Of a stretch of 64,000 bases of DNA, positions 12,483-23,460 are shown piece by piece. The notes beneath the pieces are model-generated. The model did not search any database, had not been told where the DNA came from, and saw only the letters and a list, made by a program, of their open reading frames with translations. The number at the start of each line of letters is the position of its first letter. The stretch's first letter is position 1. The DNA is taken from the NCBI RefSeq assembly GCF_000764305.2, contig NW_025940754.1, positions 344,207 to 408,206 of the forward strand, given 5' to 3'. This DNA is from Hyalella azteca. Its lineage: Eukaryota > Arthropoda > Malacostraca > Amphipoda > Hyalellidae. A program made the position numbers and the translations under genes.

Positions 12483-13903
12483 AACTCGGCACTTGTCTTT
12501 GACGTGCGAGCAAAATACAACAAGATAAGGAGCAAATAGATGATAAGCCGCTTTGAGAGCTTAAAGTTGTTCGCGGAAAACATCGAAGCAAAGTGTCGCA
12601 GGGCAAAGTTGTGTTTTAAAGTGCTTACCGGCGCTCGGTTTACGCTTGCTACTTACATTCACAGGAGCAAGAAGCACCTCTCGACCAAACGCGGGGCTGG
12701 TTTCATTTCCGTCACCCTATAAAAAGATGTCATAAAAGCTCTGGCCATGCATAGAAATAAGTGCTGCTCTTGCTCGCATGCTTGTTCGCACGGCGCCCGA
12801 ATAGAATGCAATGGCAAAGAAAGGCCAGTTATTGCACCGCTGTTCCGCTCTCGGCTAACGGATTCGTGGTCGAAGATTATAAGAGAGCTTAAGGGCCTTG
12901 GAACTTATTCTATTCTATCTCACTGACCTGCACAAGCTCAATTTATTCCGGAATCGCTCCTGCTCATGCGAAGGCAATGATCCTTGAAGATTTGCTCGCA
13001 AATGGAGACTACAAATCGAAAGGGATCGTTTGCTGGATATCGGCGCAAATTCTTGTTAGGAGAAAACAAATAATACTTCTCTAGCCCAAAATAATAAAGA
13101 AAACATCTAATTTTTCCGTGTAAAATAAAAAAATGGAAGCCTTCTAATATTTCGCCTTTTCATTTAAGCCTGCCAAAAGTTTCCTGCACTGTTTTTTACG
13201 GTTTAAAATTCACGCCAGAAAGCATCAAATAGTATATCCTTTAGGCCAGCACAAATTTTTTCAATAGATCAAACCCGCTGCAAAGCAGTCTCTAAAATTA
13301 AAGCCACATGAAACGTTTCGCAGCAACAAATAATTTTTTTTCCTAATGAAATCTGGACCATGAGCTGGATGACCGACTGTTTTATCTCACCCTCCAAGAA
13401 GAGGCCTGGAAATGGAATGCAGTACAGAAGGAAGTTGCATTTATTCTTTTCGAAGCCTAAATTAATCCGCAGAGTAAATCTTGCCGCGCAAAAATAGTTC
13501 AAAGGCACCGAAAAATTTTGTGTGCGACGACATTTTTCGGAGCGGCCCGCACTAACTGTCGGACGTGCCATTCTGGAGAGGAATCTGGAATCTTTCTATT
13601 CGTGCTTTTTACTCGCAATGAAAGGCCCGCTAGACGCGTAGCTTTAGGCCAAATCAATGGACTTTCCTCGAGTGCGTTAGCGTTAGAATTCTTGCGGCTC
13701 GACCGAGTGATTGGCGAGAGTAGAGATTGCGTCGAGCAATCTCTGCGTGATGGTCACTGAGTACATTGCTAATGCTCGCTTCAACTGCATTGCAGAGAGA
13801 GTAATTTCATTTAAAATCTCCATTGGAATACGTGATAGGTATAATCACGTGGTACGAGCATTTGCAAGCATTTTTGTGTGGTTGAACAGAATGTGCAGAG
13901 AAG
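12483..13903. other. No gene recognised
   Basis: Somewhat higher GC than the surroundings, with several overlapping short frames on both strands (for example 13269-13571 minus and 13518-13760 plus). None carries a recognisable motif and no splice-consistent gene could be built. Confidence 0.35.
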
Positions 13904-14130
13904 GATATTTTTAGTCTATCGAGGAGGTTACTTTCAGTCTACTGAAGAGGTTAATTTCAGTCTATTGAGGAGGTTAATTTCAGTCTAATGATGAGGTTAA
14001 TTTCAGTCTATTGAGGAGGTTACTTTCAGTCTACTGAAGAGGTTAATTTCAGTCTATTGATTAAGGAGGATATTTTTAGTCTATTGAAAGCATACACCCA
14101 GTCTATCGAGGAGCATACTTTCATTGAATT
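13904..14130. repeat. 24-bp tandem array
   Basis: Eight to nine copies of a 24-bp unit, TTTCAGTCTATTGAGGAGGT followed by TAAT. The central units differ by only one to three bases. Units at the edges (from about 14060) are more diverged. A variant with CTACTGAAGAGG recurs, suggesting multi-unit duplication. Confidence 0.9.
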
Positions 14131-14157
14131 GAAAGTAAGCCATGAACAGGAAGAATA

Positions 14158-14216
14158 CTTGTGCCCATGGTTGAATTAATACATTAATGTATTAATAATT
14201 CAACCATGCTTGTGCC
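14158..14216. mobile_element. 43-bp palindromic insertion with 8-bp target duplication
   Basis: CTTGTGCC at 14158-14165 is repeated exactly at 14209-14216. Between them, 14166-14208 is a palindrome starting CATGGTTGAATT and ending AATTCAACCATG, perfect apart from a three-base insertion in one arm. An exact 8-bp direct repeat around a terminal-inverted-repeat core is the signature of a cut-and-paste insertion. Eight bases is the duplication size of the hAT superfamily (also P elements). With no room for internal sequence this would be an extreme miniature or collapsed element. The superfamily assignment is inferred. Confidence 0.7.
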
Positions 14217-16004
14217 AGTCAGTTTCAGCAGATTCGTTTGCAGACTCAGTGGGGGGAAACAGACCTTCCTATATAAGTGACTTCTGTGAACGCATCTGTT
14301 GTGATTCTTTAATGCCTCCGCATGGCAGTGAAGCTAAACAAGGCAATTACATGAACTGGTTCTCTATTTATAAGCGCGAATTCTTCAATTCACACGGAGA
14401 ACATTGCTGTTCTGATCACGCTGCGCCAATGAATCTTAACTAACATGAATCTAAGCTAACTAAAACCACACACAAAATGATACCTAGCTTAATTGAGACC
14501 TATTGCTAGCAGCACTAATAATACATGCTCATCTTTTGCTGCATATAAACATTTGAAAAAACCATAGACCTCTACTCTCCAATTTGGTGATCAAGGATTT
14601 AATAAAATAAATTGAAAAGTTGGAAATCTGGTAGCGCGTTCTCTCTGAAAACATTGGAAAAATTCAATATTCAAGTCGAAAATGTTCAAGCAAATGTAAC
14701 GGCCAAATAAATATTGATGTATTCATTAATCTTATAGCTAAATCTTATAGGTAAAAAATATATATATAAAAGCGACTAATATGCTGAAAGGAATCATTAT
14801 ATTTTCATTGAATTCGTTTAGGATTCAGCTCCACCGTCAGCTTAAAATTTCAATAATGTAATTAATATCAATTGTTTGGATGACAAAATTTATGTTGATA
14901 TGTTGCAGTTGATATTTTTAAACTCTCCCATTAAAACGAAAAACTGGCCGCGTCGGAGGTAATTTATAGCTACGTTATCCCGTTTTGAATTTTTGTAAAA
15001 TGATTGAGTGAAATCTCGTAAATCCGTTTATATACTATGAATTATAACCTATTTAATACCTGCTGCAAATGTTCTTAAATTCATGTAGCCTGTAGCGAAT
15101 AACGTTATCATCCGTGTTACCGCGAGACTTATAACTGAATTCTCGCGTCGCGGACTAGCCATCCATTTTCTTAACAATTAAGATAATAATGAAGAAATGG
15201 CTCCGACGTTGTTGTCCACAATAATTCAAAAATTACTAGTTGAATTCACCTCAATAATTCTATTTATTTGATGAAATTAAATCAGATGATCATAATTAAA
15301 TATATATTTAAATATTCATGTGTTACGAGGTGACAATTTATATTAATAAAGATTGGAATTTCAATGGTACAATTGGAATCGAACCTTTAAGGTTTGTTTA
15401 AGAAAACAATTGTTTAAAAATCATGAAAATTGTCCCCAGAGGGCATGTCACGGCTCTTAAAATTTCCCTACCACGGATACATGAATTTCCTAAGCGAATT
15501 TCTACCACGTGTCGATGTCAATATACGCAATCATAAAGAATTCCTATAAGGGGTCACGCGATTAGGTTGGCGTTATGGCGATAACAGCCTCTACCACCAC
15601 CGCCGTAAACCTTGCGTTCCTGCCTTAATTTTGAACACATGTCGTCTTCTAGTCCTCCTGAAAGATTTCCAATTTTTGGAATCCCGACAAAATGTCACGC
15701 AAAATGCGCGAGATCCAAAAGATTTATCTTATCCCTTAACAAAAAATTCGATCTTAAAAATGAGGTCTTTGACTGGTTCGCTACCCGTCCTTTTCGAAGA
15801 TGAAGACTCGGGACGTCGGATTTGTGCAGATTTATATCGGATAAATAAATAAACATTATGTGTAAATTTATGGACTGACTTAACAAGAAAATAAATGGAT
15901 CATTTTATAAATGTGTAAATCCAAACGAAGAGAAGCTCGAATGCATGGACCTTTCCATCATTCGAATGCTGTACGAGTAATGCGTGTCATGTTGTGTTAT
16001 ATTA
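14217..16004. other. AT-rich DNA, no gene recognised
   Basis: No coding exon, array or RNA gene was recognised. Overlapping short frames at 15612-15886 lack any known motif. Confidence 0.45.
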
Positions 16005-16200
16005 ATATCGTCATACTATGATGTTACTATAGTAATACCATGATGATACTACCGTTTTACTATGATGATACTGCCGTAATCCTGCAATGATACCACCGTT
16101 GTACTATGACGATAAAACCGTTATATTATGATGATACAAGTGTAATACCATGATAATACTATCGCTTTACCATGACGCTACTATCTCGTAATGCTATGGC
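16005..16200. repeat. Degenerate ~22-bp tandem array
   Basis: Repeated units of the form ACTATGATGATACTACCGTT, about eight copies, with substitutions and spacing of roughly 20-30 bp. Confidence 0.75.
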
Positions 16201-16739
16201 ATGACTATTCTGAAATATTCCTGAATTATGATCTCCACCCCCTTCCCCCCGCTACAATGCTAATAAACTTTAATTAATAAATCAGAAACGGCGAAATCAT
16301 GATCACATACGTGTAAACCATTGATTATCAATATTATGTTGATTATTCTAAACAACGAACACTGACAGCCACTTCGAATCCACTCTTATAGAGTTTTGGT
16401 CAAAATTCCAATAAAATTCTGTTCATTTTCGAACATTTGAACGTGTCGCAAAAACCATTTAAAGCAAATTAATCATAAAAATTTGTCAATTTCGTTTCCA
16501 CATGACATCGAGAATTCATGATCAAGAATCCATAGTTCTCAACAAAAGTATATTTAACTCGCAAACTTCTCTGCCGAAATTTAAGAAAGAAAAAATTTCT
16601 TTCAAGATTGGATCGTGCTTTTGGAAAATAAAATAATTTATTTATGAGGTTTCATACACTAATTAGAACCGGAGCGAGATATATGATTTTATTTATATAT
16701 GCATCATGCATGGAGTATGGTGAAGTTTTTTGGCGAAAA

Positions 16740-16896
16740 TTACCGGCAGTTTACACGGGGCAAATACAGGTGGATGAAATGACCGGCAGCTTAGGTGCGG
16801 CCAATACAGATGGATGAAATAACCGGCAGTTTACGTGCAGCCAATACAGATGGAAGAAGTTATCGGTAGTTTGCATCCAATACAGATGGATGATAT
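16740..16896. repeat. ~40-bp tandem repeat, four units
   Basis: Four units of the form ACCGGCAGTTTACGTGC, then GGCCAATACAGATGGATGAA. The first three are about 40 bp; the fourth has a short deletion. Confidence 0.85.
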
Positions 16897-17822
16897 TCAA
16901 ACGGTCATACAGAGATCTAATCATGCCTACTCTAATCGCTATCCTCGTGGGTATATTTAGAAGTTTTTCTCTGCTGTAAGATAGTGGGCAAAATGTCTAT
17001 ATTATTTTAGGATTTACATAACTATACTTTAAATATACATAGACTGCTTTCATTGGGGAATAAAATTCTGTTTGCGTTACGCTAACAAAATCATATAGCA
17101 ATTCATCAGCAACTCGTTGAAGGATTTGATCAAGAATTTTTTTATTCCCAAGGCTCTATAAAATGAGATTGATAATATTGACCTTACAATTTTTGTTGTA
17201 TATGCGTAAAATCTCTGAAAATTTATTCCACAGTCGGTAAAAGACTGCATGAAAAAACAGGTCTAAATCACGAACAAAGACCGTAATAAGCTTTTACTGA
17301 AATTATTTTTTAAACAATTACACCTTAAACGATTTCTATAAAAAATTTTCGGTCATTTTAATCCATACGGTTAAACGGTAGAATATATATTTTTTTGCGC
17401 GTGTGTGGGAAAGAAAAGCTTGGCAGGCTCAGTTCGGTATCACTAGCTACATTCCGTGCCGAAACGGTTTTAATTTTTTTCGTGGCAGAGCGAGGCCGAA
17501 GCAACAATGTTATGCTATGTTGGAGCCTAAACAGGCTTGAGAGATCAGGCAAAAACCAGTTTCTGGCTAGTCCTTTGAAACTAAAAGAAAAAATTCTAAA
17601 CTATTTTCAGAATCCCACTGAATTTGCCCTAGAAATGCCCCCGAGCTTGTAAGCATTCACACGATCTTGAGTTTTGTGCCAGTACCCTGATGAAATCTTC
17701 GTTTTTTTTTGTCATCGCGTTTGAAACACAAACTGTTTATAAAATTTGCATTTTGTGAAGTCATTGGAAGCTATTTAAATTATTAGTTACTCGGTTTAGT
17801 TGTGCAATAATTACAGAGCAAG
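16897..17822. other. No gene recognised
   Basis: AT-rich sequence up to the mariner target site. The frame at 17395-17652 has no recognisable domain. Confidence 0.4.
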
Positions 17823-19121
17823 TACAAAGTCCGCCATATTTATGGCAACGGATGTTTGTATTATAAAAATAAATTGGTTTCTAGGAGACTTTTCTTTTAT
17901 AATGAAACTTAATATCATCTATTAATTCATCTATTTTATATTGCAGAAGTCTAAGGTGCCTAAATTTACTATTACTTATGGCAGTAGATAGAAATGCATT
18001 TGTAACCCTTCATGAAAAGGGCGAGAGTAATTGAGTCATTGCATAAAAGCTCCAATTTCGTCGTGAGTCGTGAAACTGTGTGGAATGTGGTAAAAAAATT
18101 AAAGGAAACTGGTGAAACATGCAATCGACCTGGTCAAGGAAGGAAACGAAGTGTCCGAACAAAACAATTGGTCAAAAATACGAGGGAGAAGTTGAGGAGA
18201 AACCTTCGTCGCTCAGCTGCAAAATTGGCTGCATTAGCAGGGGTCAGTCAGACATCAATGCGTAGAGTCCTCAAAGATGACCTCAAAACCTCCCCTTACA
18301 AGATGCAAACAAGGCATGAACTAACAGACCGTCATGAACGAATGAGGCTCAAAAGATGCTAGCACATTCCAGATCTCATTGAGTACGGCACGCTGCCCAA
18401 CTTGGTGTTCAGTGACGAGAAAAAATTTGACATTGAACAAAGCGTTAACAGTCAAAATGACAGAGTTTGGAGTCGGGATGGATCTGTGGCAACCAGAACA
18501 GTAACACGACGTCAAAATCCCATGTCCGTGGTGGTTTGGGCCGCGGTAACCGCCACTGGGAGGTCCCCACTCGTTTTTGTCCCCTCATGAGTGAAATTGA
18601 ACAGTCAGCGATACATTTCGGACATTTTGGAAGCTGTGTTCTTACAATTGGCCCGTAAACACTTCAACGGCTCACCATGGAGTTTTCAACAAGGCTCTGC
18701 CCCATCACATGGCTCAAACATGACTCAAAACTTGATTCAGGGTCACATCCCAGCGTTCATTAGCAAAAATGAATGGCCCTCAAGAAACCCTGATTTGAAT
18801 CCTCTTGACTCTTCTGTGTGGGCTATTTTAGAGAGTAGGGTCTGCAGAACACCTCATGATTCTTTGGATAGTTTGAAGTCTAAATTGACGCGAGAATGGG
18901 ACTTGATCCCTCAATAAATGCTGCGTGGCTCCTGTGAAGCTTTCCCGCGTAGATTGGAGGCCGCCATTAAAAATAAGGGTGGTCATATTGAATAAATATG
19001 TCTGAGAATTGTTTAAGTAATTCTTGGTTACTAGCTCATCCAATAAAAAAGCAACGCGCCTGTTTGTTTCATTGAGAAATAACAAAAAACATGCGTTGCC
19101 ATAAATATGGCGGACCCTGTA
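17823..19121 (+). mobile_element. Tc1/mariner element, maT-like (DD37D), complete but inactive
   Basis: The 30-bp terminal inverted repeats lie at 17825-17854 and 19090-19119 and match at 27 positions (core GTCCGCCATATTTATGGCAA). TA dinucleotides at 17823-17824 and 19120-19121 are the target-site duplication. The 1295-bp element encloses one transposase gene in the plus direction. Both ends are well preserved while the coding region is broken, so the copy could at most be moved in trans. Confidence 0.95.
17978..18995 (+). pseudogene. Mariner (maT-type) transposase pseudogene
   Basis: The protein would run from ATG at 17978 to TAA at 18993, about 339 codons, normal for the family. The first part, to about 18031, is in one frame. 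The rest is in another, so a frameshift lies near 18030. Three further in-frame stops occur at 18360 (TAG), 18588 (TGA) and 18915 (TAA). Two helix-turn-helix segments are visible: one containing SRETVWNVVKKL, the other SAAKLAALAGVSQTSMRRVL, separated by a basic GRKRSV linker. The catalytic triad is Asp in VFSDEKKF (codon 18414), a second site where Gly (18693) replaces the expected Asp in FQQGSAPSH, and Asp in NPLD (18807). Spacing of 92 and 37 residues fits DD37D. The transposase would cut and paste the element at TA sites. It is dead by several independent lesions. Confidence 0.95.
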
Positions 19122-22100
19122 TTCACTCTGGGATGTGTATCTCAGTATCTCGACTCGAAAAACTCCATAGGCAAGAATTCTATCGCAAATTTTAAACTTT
19201 AAATATGTCTTGCCTGAAAACGGACTTTTCCAGTCTTAATGGCATTATAGATTGATCGGTCTACATCCTAACGAAATTATTCGAGTATATATTGGGGCCA
19301 CTAGCGGTCAGTTATCCAAGCCACAACGATTAATATTACTGAATATATTAATGGTAAAACTAATAATTTATACAATCATTTGAACTAAAACAAAAATATA
19401 TTGTTTTGCCTGAAAAGTTTACGGAAAATTACCGTATAAGAAAATAGTAGAACAGTTGTATCAACTTTAAAGGTTAGTCCAATTTTGGCCTGTCGCTGCA
19501 TCATGGCATCACAAAATTTTCACAGTTAGCTGATGATCTCGAACCCGAAGGTCACTGCTTCAGCGGTGAAACAATCTAACAGCACTGCACATTCCGGCTG
19601 AGTCTTATTTTAATACATAATTTAATTTAGAGGACATGATAATTGGGATCCCAATTTGCTTTCCCATCAGTGGCTTTACCCTAAATGGCTCTAAAATAAT
19701 TCATTGGGTTACCATTATTAATTACTCACATAAGGAACAAATGAAATTAAAATTAATGAGAAAAGAAGAGCCAAATTTCGAGGGAAATATAATATATTTT
19801 ACGGAACACTCAGAAGACGTAATGACTGATAAGGCACAATCACCGTGGTGATCATGCATACTATTAATGAAATATAAAATAAAATGTATAAATGTATGTA
19901 AAATGTTCAAATTTGCAAAAGAAAAATAATAGCACACTTTAAGGCCCGTGATCGTCTGTCAACCAAATCCTTATTACAATTTCAAAAAGGAGGTCAAAGT
20001 CCACGGTGTTAACACTTACTGTTCCAAGCTTCAAGTCAAGACTCAAAGTTTATAATTCAAGCTCTGAACTTTCTGCAGATTATAAATCCAATCCAATCAA
20101 GAGAATGTTAAAGAAGATTGCAAAATTACACATAAAAATTCTATGTACAGTGAATTCATAGTAAAAAAGTATATACTAAATGCATTCTAAACACATATTA
20201 CGGTCAACATTTCAACAGCCCTACACTAATAACAAGATCATCTTTCACGATTCTACCACACAACCGCAATCTAACGCAACGCATCTATAGCATGGACGTA
20301 AACGATAACAAAGTTTTCTCTAAAGCCGAAATTATACAATTGATTGTCTTTTATTTATAGACCAAAATAGAAGGTCACTCGATGAGCATGGTATAATTGT
20401 GATATTCTTACGTATATTTTATTTTTCATAATCAAAAACATTTTTAGTCGTCCTGACCGGATGCTGGCGAGAGAGCTTTTTCCATAATCTCCAAATCTCA
20501 TTTTCTTTGATGAAAGAAATTAAATCCCGAGAAAAGTCTAAACAAGGACATTGCAATTTTAGGCGTTTTTTTGCAGGAAATGACTGAGCTTTCCCCATTT
20601 GCGTGAATTCACTTTAATTGGGGCTTTCTCGAGCGTGAATAGGTCCTATTTTTTTGTTAGTTAGCAACGCTAATTAGATCTGCCCGGAATACCCGGCAGT
20701 TCTTCTCAGATTTCGTTTCAAATCTGCAGGTTGGCTCACGGAAAACAATCTTAGCGGCAAAGTGCTGTTCTTTCCGCGTTTTCTTACAAATTCCGCAAAC
20801 AACTGAGAAAGGACCAAGAATTTCTGTTGCAGGCAATAGCTTCGGCTTGATTTTTTTTCTTCGAGACCGTGCAACTCATTCCTTGTCTGCTCAAGCCAGC
20901 AGCTACAAAAATGAGTAAAAATATTCCTAAAATTCCTGTATACTGAATTTTTTATTCTAAATTCAGTTTTACATTAATTATAATTAAAATCTTGATGCCG
21001 GAAATTGCGCGAAGAAAAATGGCCAAAAACGTGTTTGGGCAAACAATCAAAGATTCGATAAAATGTGTATCTGTCTTTATACTTGTTCGCCTCTGAACTC
21101 ATTTCGTGTGCAGTGATTGCCGATTTTTTTTCATCTCCTGCATGATGACTGCATGCATATTTCCATTGCGCGCTCAAGAGACTTATTTTAGGTGAACAAT
21201 TTTTAAGCGAGACAATATATCCTGCTTTGATTGTTATCACCTTAATTAATTAATTGAATTGACCTTAATTAATTAATTAATTAAGTTAATTAATCATAAT
21301 TATCGAACTAAAATATTAATTGTGCTTAGCCCTGGTGCACATGAAGTTGCAAAAATTATCTATATCATAAATAATAAAATTAAAACACCAAATTTAACAA
21401 AACTCTAATCGATTTCCAACAATAAGTTGTTTATGAAAAGAAACATAATACTAAACTTCATCCTACACGACTGATCTACTGATCATTTCATCAGTAAAAT
21501 CAAACAGAGCTCTTGTATAAACCTAACAGCCCTTAAATTCACAATGGCAGAACAATTCATTCATTTTGTTGAATTCCTTCTTAAATACAAAGTTTATATG
21601 TCCTGTGCGCCTGAAACGCGCCTGTCATGCGCATGGTAGCTGCAGTAATTTTTATTGTCATCTTTAGGTTTAGTTGGGCTCCTGGTTTAAGAATAAGAAT
21701 GTGGTGCGTACGCTTCAATTCTGAAGATTCCTTTACTGAGTACAACAATTTTCTATATCGTAACGGATGTTCGAAATAAATGGTTTCATTTCATACCTTG
21801 TGTGCAATGATAATTTAATGTTAGGTTTCTCTGTATATTGTTTATTTTACAAAAACCTATTTAAATAAGAGCGAACGGCAAAACAGTGCGTTAAAAGTTC
21901 TGCGTAACGACTAAACCTTAAATATTTGAATTAAATAACAGCAGCAGACCAGTCAATTCATTGCCATTCATAAACAGTGGCAGAGTTCTCATCCTACATT
22001 ACCGAGCAGTGGCATAACATTTCATTCATTTGAACTCACTGAACGTTGAACAGCTCCTAGTAACTTACAAAGGTTCTTAAGGATGCACAGATAGGTCAGG

Positions 22101-22292
22101 CAGTCAGTAGTACTTGGAATGCTGCAAATTAATGCAGCATCGCAGCAAGTCTTGCATGTCTTCTGTCTTGTTGAGCAGTTCTCATTGCTGCGTCTTATTC
22201 CCCCGAGACTCAGTTAATTGCTCTGAAATTTTTAAGCTGACGCTGCGGTCAATCATGGAGAGACGTGGAGCGCACTGCGGGCATGAACAGGT
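19122..22292. other. AT-rich DNA, no gene recognised
   Basis: No convincing exon. A TTAA-type simple repeat forms a palindromic stretch at about 21241-21294. Otherwise nothing was recognised. Confidence 0.45.
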
Positions 22293-22850
22293 GCTGCTGC
22301 TGATAGTGCTGTTACTGCAGCTTATAATGCTGTTACTGCTGCTGATAATGCTGTTACTGCAGCTTATAATGCTGTTACTGCTGCTGATAATGTTGTTACT
22401 GCTGCTGATAATGCTGTTACTGCTGCTGATAATGCTGTTACTGCTGCTAATAGTGCTGTTACTGCTGCTGATAATGCTGTTACTGCTGCTTATAATGCTG
22501 TTACTGCTGCTGATAATGCTGTTTCTGCTGCTGATAATGCTGTTACAGCTGTTTATAATGCTGTTACTGCTGCTGATAATGCTGTTTCTGCTGCTGATAA
22601 TGCTGTTACTGCTGCTTATAATGCTGTTACTGCTGCTTATAATGCTGTTACTGCTGCTGATAATGCTGTTTCTGCTGCTGATAATGCTGTTTCTGCTGCT
22701 GATAATGTTGCTACTGCTGCTGATAGTGCTGTTACTGCTGCTGATAATGCTGTTACTGCTGCTAATAATGCTGTTACTGCTGCTGATAATGCTGTCACTG
22801 CTGCTGATAATGCGGTTACTGCTGCTGATAATGCTGATAATGCTGTTGCG
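22293..22850. repeat. 21-bp minisatellite (CTG/GAT-rich)
   Basis: About 26 copies of a 21-bp unit, CTGCTGATAATGCTGTTACTG, with scattered substitutions (GAT/TAT, ACT/TCT and others). Because the period is a multiple of three, four of the six frames stay open, including a 295-codon plus frame (22114-23001) rich in Leu/Ile and a minus frame rich in Ala/Val/Ser. No frame has supporting exon signals. Confidence 0.95.
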
Positions 22851-23259
22851 AGTGCTGGTGGCAATGCTGTTGCTGATGTTAGTTCTTGTAGCGATGATGG
22901 TTCTCGTGTTGGTGTTGGTGCTCCTGCTGATCCTGCTGTCGATGATGCACCGGCAGCACCTATTTATTCCGATAATGGTGCTGCCTATTTATTCTGTATA
23001 ATGATAGTGCTGATTTGCGATGATACTTGTGTTAAGGTGGCTAGTGCTGGAGCTGATGGTGCTGCTGCAAATGCTTTTTATATTACCCTCGGTCACTGGT
23101 AAAAATATGGTGATAATTATTATACCGAAAGGGATAATTCGGATATAGCTTCTGCATCTTCTGCTTATGTTACAAGCTACTGCTTTTCGCTCGTGGCAGC
23201 TACTTAATTGGCTTTTTCTTCGGCACCAATAATAATTATGTAATTATTATATCAGACAA

Positions 23260-23320
23260 TATAAAATAACATAATATACAATATAATATAACATAATATA
23301 CAATATAATATAACATAATT
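23260..23320. repeat. 22-bp AT repeat
   Basis: Two and a half copies of a 22-bp unit of the form CATAATATACAATATAATAT plus AA. Confidence 0.8.
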
Positions 23321-23325
23321 GGAAG

Positions 23326-23460
23326 GCTGAGGCTGACATTCTACTACAGCCGCAGCTGTTGTGAGGCTGAGGCTGACATTCTACTACAGCTGCAGCTGTT
23401 GTGAGGCTGAGGAGGACATTCTCTACAGCCGCAGCTGGTGGGAGGCTGAGGCTAAGTTTC
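23326..23460. repeat. 40-bp tandem repeat
   Basis: Just over three copies of a 40-bp unit, GAGGCTGAGGCTGACATTCT then ACTACAGCCGCAGCTGTTGT. The first two are nearly identical, the third has a short deletion and the fourth is partial. Each unit contains the palindrome CAGCTG. Confidence 0.9.

Noticed and set aside
13904..14130. Regularly repeated short units that might suggest a CRISPR array
   Set aside because: Units are contiguous without unique spacers and the context is eukaryotic; it is a tandem array.
15360..15410. tRNA-like T-loop phrase GGTTCGATTCC on the minus strand
   Set aside because: The flanking bases do not form the T stem, and no acceptor or anticodon arm could be drawn.
22114..23001. 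295-codon Leu/Ile-rich plus-strand frame
   Set aside because: The 21-bp array keeps four of six frames open. This frame reads as hydrophobic repeats, with unit variants that change residues freely.
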